Under the pieces are notes generated by a model, which was not told the origin of the DNA, did not search any database, and saw nothing but the letters and a program-made list of their open reading frames with translations. Of a stretch of 9,221 bases of DNA, positions 5,564 to 9,221 are shown piece by piece (within the stretch, counting starts at the first letter, position 1; each line of letters begins with the position of its first letter). The stretch comes from Desulfobacteraceae bacterium (GTDB taxonomy: Bacteria; Desulfobacterota; Desulfobacteria; Desulfobacterales; BuS5). The position numbers and the translations under genes were made by a program. Location: positions 1-9,221 of the forward strand of contig JAUVKE010000082.1 in NCBI GenBank assembly GCA_030592105.1, in the 5' to 3' direction.

Positions 5564-6883
5564 ATGGTTGAAAAAGTTATTATCATGGGCGCTGCGGGCC
5601 GGGATTTTCATAATTTTAATATTTATTTTAAAAATAATCCCAGTTATCGTGTCATCTGCTTTACTGCAGCTCAAATCCCAAATCTTGAAGGCCGTATATA
5701 TCCGCCGGAACTTGCAGGTGACCTGTATCCAAATGGAATCCCTGTGTATGCGGAAGAAGAGCTCCCTGACCTGATTAAAAAATTAAGAGTTGACCTGGTG
5801 GCGTTTTCCTACAGCGATGTTTCCCATAAATCGGTAATGCATAAGGCATCTTTAGTAATGGCCCATGGTGCCGATTTTATTCTGATAGGAGCCACATATA
5901 CCATGTTGAAATCGGAAAAACCTGTTGTAGCAGTATGTGCAGTCAGGACCGGCTGCGGAAAATCCCAGACTTCTCGAAAAATTTGCGAAATACTAAAGGA
6001 AAAAGGGGAACGGGTTGTTGTAGTGAGACATCCCATGCCCTATGGTGATTTAAAGACTCAGGTTGTACAGCGTTTTTCCTCTCGTTCTGATTTTAAAAAA
6101 CATAATTGCACCATTGAGGAGATGGAAGAATATGAACCTTTGGTTGATCAGGGAATTATAGTTTATGCAGGTGTTGATTATGCCAGGATTTTGAAACAGG
6201 CTGAAAAAGAAGCGGACGTGATAATATGGGACGGCGGGAATAATGATACACCATTTTTTCAGCCGGATATACATATAGTTCTTTTTGATCCGCACAGGGC
6301 AGGGGATGAACTCCTTTATTATCCAGGGGAGACAAACATGATAATGTCGGATATAGCGATTATTAATAAGGTCGATTCCGCCCCTGCTGAAAAGATTGAA
6401 GAGGTTAGGAGAAATATTGAAAAGAATGCTCCGGATTCGCAAATTATTCTGGCTGAGTCGCCTGTTATAGTTGACAGGCCGGAACTCATCGAAAACAGGA
6501 TTGTTTTAGTGGTAGAGGATGGACCCACAATTACCCATGGTGGAATGTCCTTTGGCGCAGGAGCTATTGCCGCAGAAAAATATAATGCAGCCGAGATTGT
6601 AGATCCTCGCCCCTATGCACATGGTACAATAAGGGATACTTATGCAAAATATCCGCATATAGGCTCTGTTCTTCCTGCTGTGGGATATAGCTCAAAGCAG
6701 CTTCTGGATCTTGAAATCACAATTAATAATACTAAATGTGATCTTGTCCTTTTTGCGACCCCTGTGCATCTTTCGCGTATTATTTCCATAAAAAAACCTG
6801 TCCTTAAAGTGGACTATGAATATAAAGATCATGCTTCTCCCACATTAAAAGATGTTTTGCTAAAAAAAATAAACCGGTTTTAA
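5564..6883 (+). CDS. Cyclic 2,3-diphosphoglycerate synthetase-like P-loop NTPase
   Basis: The 439-residue product resembles the cyclic 2,3-diphosphoglycerate synthetase family (also described as predicted GTPases); the characterised archaeal enzyme closes 2,3-bisphosphoglycerate into the cyclic thermoprotectant using ATP and has similar length. What is seen: an N-terminal nucleotide-binding-like fold starting VIIMGAAGRDFHNFN (5-19), a P-loop VRTGCGKS (127-134), a Walker-B-like region IIWDGGNND (220-228) and NKVD (268-271), a G4-type base-recognition motif. No signal peptide or membrane segment is seen, so it is cytosolic. The ATG has AGGGAG 7 nt upstream. A carbamate kinase follows. In a mesophilic-looking bacterium a role in making cyclic diphosphoglycerate is doubtful; the true reaction of bacterial members is unknown to me. 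The family call is fairly sure, the activity is not. Confidence 0.75.
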   Translation: MVEKVIIMGAAGRDFHNFNIYFKNNPSYRVICFTAAQIPNLEGRIYPPELAGDLYPNGIPVYAEEELPDLIKKLRVDLVAFSYSDVSHKSVMHKASLVMAHGADFILIGATYTMLKSEKPVVAVCAVRTGCGKSQTSRKICEILKEKGERVVVVRHPMPYGDLKTQVVQRFSSRSDFKKHNCTIEEMEEYEPLVDQGIIVYAGVDYARILKQAEKEADVIIWDGGNNDTPFFQPDIHIVLFDPHRAGDELLYYPGETNMIMSDIAIINKVDSAPAEKIEEVRRNIEKNAPDSQIILAESPVIVDRPELIENRIVLVVEDGPTITHGGMSFGAGAIAAEKYNAAEIVDPRPYAHGTIRDTYAKYPHIGSVLPAVGYSSKQLLDLEITINNTKCDLVLFATPVHLSRIISIKKPVLKVDYEYKDHASPTLKDVLLKKINRF

Positions 6884-6899
6884 AAATTGTCTTTTGCTT

Positions 6900-6922
6900 A
6901 AAAACCTGGCAGGCTGGTTTTT
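6900..6922 (+). terminator. Weak hairpin with T-run after the cPGS-like gene, possible attenuator
   Basis: AAAAACC (6900-6906) pairs with GGTTTTT (6916-6922) around a 9-nt loop, and the T-run continues to 6923. The 7-bp stem has only two G-C pairs, so it is at best a partial terminator between the cPGS-like gene and carbamate kinase; read-through would keep the two genes in one transcript. Confidence 0.3.
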
Positions 6923-6965
6923 TATTCCAGATTCTGATGTATCAAACCAGGGTATATTTTTAAAT

Positions 6966-7898
6966 ATGACTCGAAATTTGCGGAAAAAAACCATCATGGT
7001 GGCCCTTGGCGGAAATGCTCTTATCCGGGATGGCCAAATTGGAACAATTCAGGAACAGTTTGATAATCTTAAAATTCCTATCCAGCAGATCGCAAGGCTG
7101 AGTCAGGAATATAGAATAATAATCACCCATGGAAATGGTCCCCAGGTCGGGGACCTTCTGCTAAAAGAGGAGGCAATTCCGTCAGACCGAAGGATGCCCC
7201 TTGAAATTCTTGTGGCCCAGACCCAGGGGCAGATCGGTTATATGATAGAATCGGTGCTGGATAGTCAGCTGATGGAAATCGGGATAGATGCCAAACCGAT
7301 TGTCAGCCTGATAAGTTATGTGGTGGTTGATGAAAAAGATCCAGCCTTCAAAAGTCCGGATAAACCCATAGGCCCTGCCTATACGGAAAAAGAAGCTGCT
7401 CTTTTAAACTACCCTGTTAAAAAAACCGCAAAAGGTTACAGGCGGGTTGTTGCTTCACCAAAACCTGTAACCATAGTAGAAAAACTGGAGATTAAAAAAC
7501 TTATAAATATGGATTTTATAGTGATCTGCTGCGGTGGAGGAGGGATTCCTGTAAAACGTAAAGGGAGAACATTTTGCGGGGTTGACGCTGTAATTGATAA
7601 AGATATGACAAGCTCAAAACTTGCAGAAGAGGCGGGTGTCGATATATTTATTATCGCAACCGATGTCCCCGGAGCCGCATTAAATTATGGCAGGCCAGAT
7701 GAAAAATATCTTAAAACCCTGACATATGAAAAGGCCGCTGAATATCTTGAAAAAGGTTATTTCCCCCCGGGTTCCATGGGCCCTAAAATAAAAGCTGCAA
7801 TGGAATTTGTCAAAAACAAAAAAAAACGGGCGATCATAACCTTTATAAATAGCATTGAAGATGCTGTTAATGGAAAAGCAGGAACAGAAATTAAATAG
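6966..7898 (+). CDS. arcC: Carbamate kinase
   Basis: Amino-acid-kinase-fold enzyme that reversibly moves phosphate between carbamoyl phosphate and ADP, giving ATP, ammonia and CO2 (cytosolic). From the ATG at 6966 the product is 310 residues, the usual family length. What is seen: VALGGNAL (12-19), ITHGNGPQVG (53-62), the GGGGIPV loop (190-196), DAVIDKDMTSSKLA (207-220), ATDVPG (231-236) and PPGSMGPK (267-274). The frame stays open upstream to a TTG at 6894, but the extra 24 residues do not fit the family; the ATG at 6966 has only a weak AGGG about 13 nt upstream. It lies 82 nt after the cPGS-like gene and is probably cotranscribed. Ornithine or putrescine carbamoyltransferase and arginine deiminase are not visible, so the source of carbamoyl phosphate is unknown. 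Confidence 0.95.
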   Translation: MTRNLRKKTIMVALGGNALIRDGQIGTIQEQFDNLKIPIQQIARLSQEYRIIITHGNGPQVGDLLLKEEAIPSDRRMPLEILVAQTQGQIGYMIESVLDSQLMEIGIDAKPIVSLISYVVVDEKDPAFKSPDKPIGPAYTEKEAALLNYPVKKTAKGYRRVVASPKPVTIVEKLEIKKLINMDFIVICCGGGGIPVKRKGRTFCGVDAVIDKDMTSSKLAEEAGVDIFIIATDVPGAALNYGRPDEKYLKTLTYEKAAEYLEKGYFPPGSMGPKIKAAMEFVKNKKKRAIITFINSIEDAVNGKAGTEIK

Positions 7899-8032
7899 TG
7901 CCTGAACAGAAACTGCTAAATTTGGTTTGGGCACTGAATATATACCATATAACCAGCATGCCTTGTCGGGCACAACAAAATATGAAAATGAGATAGCGGT
8001 TAATGACATTTTATAAATTAGTAAAACTCCTT

Positions 8033-8064
8033 AATTCATCATTCATAATTCAAAATTCATCATT
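8033..8064. repeat. AT-rich direct repeat (AATTCATCATT twice) upstream of the barrel gene
   Basis: AATTCATCATT occurs at 8033-8043 and again at 8054-8064, with CATAATTCAA between, giving a run of ATTCAT-type units. It lies 20-51 nt before the ATG at 8084. It looks non-coding, which argues against starting the following gene at the upstream ATG at 8003. Confidence 0.6.
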
Positions 8065-8083
8065 TTCTTATAAAACGATAATT

Positions 8084-8668
8084 ATGAAAAAAAAGTTGAT
8101 ATTAATTTTTACTATTATTATCTTTGGTTGCCCGAAAATGGGGATCTGCCTTGATTATATGGGGAATATCAGTTTTGCTGCTGGTCTGCTGCAGACTGAT
8201 AATGATTTTTCCAAAATATTTGGTATGGATGAAAAAGCAGAAATCGGCCTGATCTATGAAATGAAAAAGAAAAGCTGGCCATTAAGTATTGCATTTGATT
8301 ACATCCTTTCGTATGGCAAATCTTCAACTCCGGTGAGTCTTGGCGGTTTGAAGCAAAATAAGAATGTTGATCTGTTCTCTTCAGAAATGTATTTTGGAGT
8401 GAAGAAAAATTTTGACAATTTTCATTCTTTAAAACCATTTATCGGAGCAGGAATATATACAATCAGCCTTTATGTTGATATATCATACGATCATGATTAT
8501 ACCTATGGTGTTGGGGGCTGGATCGGAGGGGGGGCATATTATCCCCTGACAAAAAAAATGCATATGGGGTTGGAATGGAGATGGTCAAAAGCGGATGTAA
8601 AAATTTTTGGAAGGACCATGGATGCAGGGGGAAACCATTTTAATTTAATGATTGGGCATAAATTTTAA
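8084..8668 (+). CDS. Secreted, probable small outer-membrane beta-barrel protein, function unknown
   Basis: Not recognised as a named family. The 194-residue product from the ATG at 8084 begins with a signal-peptide-like stretch: MKKK, then a hydrophobic core LILIFTIIIFG (5-15), with possible cleavage near residue 23. A lipobox-like IFGC (13-16) is also present, so a lipoprotein cannot be excluded. The rest alternates polar and aromatic/hydrophobic strands with turns (AEIGLIYEM, SEMYFGVKKNF, KPFIGAGIYTISLY, GVGGWIGGGAYYPL, MGLEWRWS) and ends in HKF, a terminal aromatic as in outer-membrane barrel proteins of the OmpA/OmpW size class. There is no clear Shine-Dalgarno sequence before the ATG at 8084. 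An in-frame ATG at 8003 would place 27 residues translated from repeat DNA before the signal peptide and is less likely. It lies 185 nt after arcC and ends at a strong terminator. No functional link to arcC is evident. Confidence 0.6.
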   Translation: MKKKLILIFTIIIFGCPKMGICLDYMGNISFAAGLLQTDNDFSKIFGMDEKAEIGLIYEMKKKSWPLSIAFDYILSYGKSSTPVSLGGLKQNKNVDLFSSEMYFGVKKNFDNFHSLKPFIGAGIYTISLYVDISYDHDYTYGVGGWIGGGAYYPLTKKMHMGLEWRWSKADVKIFGRTMDAGGNHFNLMIGHKF

Positions 8669-8689
8669 AAACAAGAAAAAATATGGTAA

Positions 8690-8733
8690 AAAATGAGCTG
8701 TCACATAATTGAGCGTATGTGACAGCTCATTTT
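8690..8733. terminator. Perfect 18-bp bidirectional intrinsic terminator
   Basis: The arm at 8690-8707 (AAAATGAGCTGTCACATA) is the exact reverse complement of 8716-8733, around the 8-nt loop ATTGAGCG. Each strand ends in a T-run: four T on the plus strand, six T on the minus strand (including 8688-8689). It lies between the stop of the barrel gene (8668) and the stop of the convergent TRL lipoprotein gene (8770) and can serve both. Confidence 0.88.
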
Positions 8734-8769
8734 AAAAATTGCAGGCAGGGCAAAAAAAATATGGTTTAG

Positions 8770-9093
8770 TTATTCCCCTGTAACGATGGTGGTGGTTGTA
8801 TTTATGATTCCCAAGATACTGTTGTACTGATATTCCACGGTTTTTACTTTTTTAATACCACCATTATCGGCCGCTTCCTGAATGCTGGCATCGCCTGTGG
8901 CAACTAATCCAACGTAATTGATCATTTGTGATGTGCCGGTCTTTAACCCGGGTTTTAATCCGCTGTCATCATCTGGAGAACAAGCCGGTGCCCGGTAATC
9001 GGAAAAAAGAAACCCCTGCGAGTAGGGACCTGCACAACCTATAAAAACAACGCAACTGAGTAAAGAAATGAGAATACCAATCTTTTTAAGCAT
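8770..9093 (-). CDS. TRL-family small lipoprotein
   Basis: The 107-residue product has a lipoprotein signal: MLKK, hydrophobic core IGILISLLSCVVF, and FIGC with Cys20 as the likely lipidated residue (Phe at -3 is unusual but tolerable). The mature part shows the pattern of the TRL-like family: AGPYSQGFLFSDYRAP after the Cys, KTGTSQ (51-56), GLVATGDASIQEAADNGGI (62-80) and KVKTVEYQYNSILGI (82-96), ending TTIVTGE. The family is known as small lipoproteins of unknown function in Gram-negative bacteria. The ATG at 9093 is chosen because AGGAG lies 6 nt upstream (9100-9104) and the signal peptide starts there; the in-frame ATG at 9162 would add 23 residues encoded partly by tandem-repeat DNA. It is monocistronic in the window and convergent with the barrel gene. 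Function not known. Confidence 0.85.
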   Translation of the reverse strand: MLKKIGILISLLSCVVFIGCAGPYSQGFLFSDYRAPACSPDDDSGLKPGLKTGTSQMINYVGLVATGDASIQEAADNGGIKKVKTVEYQYNSILGIINTTTTIVTGE

Positions 9094-9105
9094 ATTACTC
9101 TCCTT

Positions 9106-9139
9106 TAAAATTGTCCTGCCTGTAAAATTGTCCTGCCTG
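9106..9139. repeat. Two perfect tandem copies of a 17-bp repeat upstream of the TRL lipoprotein
   Basis: TAAAATTGTCCTGCCTG occurs at 9106-9122 and again at 9123-9139 with no gap. On the gene's own strand the copies read CAGGCAGGACAATTTTA and end 2 nt before the AGGAG ribosome binding site, so they are likely in the leader or promoter. A related GCAGGCAGGGCAA stands in opposite orientation at 8741-8753, past the gene's stop. Confidence 0.85.
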
Positions 9140-9221
9140 CTTGAAATTTTCATACCATACAATAAACAACTCTGAAAGAATTAAATTTTAATTTGTCATA
9201 AAAAAAGAAAAAACTATGAAA

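Noticed and set aside
6894..6965. TTG start adding 24 residues to carbamate kinase
   Set aside because: The added residues do not fit the family, the region contains a hairpin, and the length from 6966 (310 residues) is the normal one.
7899..7940. AGTGCC...GGCACT inverted repeat after arcC as a terminator
   Set aside because: The arms are about 6 bp with a loop of more than 20 nt and no T-run follows.
8033..8064. CRISPR-like array
   Set aside because: Only two short AT-rich units 10 nt apart, without regular spacers or cas genes.
8003..8083. ATG at 8003 as start of the barrel protein
   Set aside because: It would put 27 residues encoded by repeat-like DNA before a clear signal peptide.
9094..9162. 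ATG at 9162 as start of the TRL lipoprotein
   Set aside because: It would place tandem-repeat-encoded residues before a proper lipoprotein signal that has its own strong ribosome binding site.
9216..9221. ATGAAA at the right edge as the start of a plus-strand gene
   Set aside because: Only two codons are in the window and there is no clear ribosome binding site, so it cannot be supported.

Overview
This is a moderately AT-rich bacterial window. The gene content suggests an anaerobic Desulfobacterota (Desulfobacterales-like) organism. That assignment is an inference from the gene types (a beta-oxidation-type operon with an HMGCS-like/DUF35 fusion, and a bacterial cyclic-2,3-diphosphoglycerate-synthetase-like protein); no marker gene is present to confirm it.

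Left block (1-5128, all minus strand, transcribed leftward): a tight acyl-CoA operon. In transcription order it encodes (1) a fusion of an HMG-CoA-synthase-like domain with a C-terminal DUF35 zinc-ribbon/OB domain, (2) an SCP2-type thiolase starting 1 nt after it, (3) an enoyl-CoA hydratase with a GTG start, (4) an elongated 3-hydroxyacyl-CoA dehydrogenase, and (5) the N-terminal 128 residues of an acyl-CoA carboxylase carboxyltransferase subunit that runs off the left edge. Hydratase, dehydrogenase and thiolase together can carry out the lower half of one beta-oxidation round (or its reverse), and the carboxylase adds a carboxylation/decarboxylation step. No acyl-CoA dehydrogenase, CoA ligase or transferase is visible, so the substrate is not determined. 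The HMGCS-like domain appears to lack the catalytic Cys and Glu of true HMG-CoA synthases, so it is more likely a thiolase partner or scaffold than an HMG-CoA synthase.

Central divergent intergenic region (5129-5563): it holds a candidate minus-strand promoter with a 12-bp palindrome, an 82-nt inverted repeat (long hairpin, 5392-5473), and immediately next to it a near-consensus plus-strand sigma70 promoter (CTGACA, 17 nt, TATTAT).

Right block, plus strand (5564-7898): a cyclic 2,3-diphosphoglycerate synthetase-like P-loop protein followed by a carbamate kinase. No ornithine carbamoyltransferase or arginine deiminase is visible nearby. A small secreted, probably outer-membrane beta-barrel protein follows (8084-8668).

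Right end: a perfect 18-bp bidirectional terminator (8690-8733) separates the barrel gene from a convergent TRL-family lipoprotein gene (8770-9093, minus). The lipoprotein's upstream region carries two perfect tandem copies of a 17-bp repeat. No tRNA, rRNA, CRISPR array, transposase or phage gene was seen.
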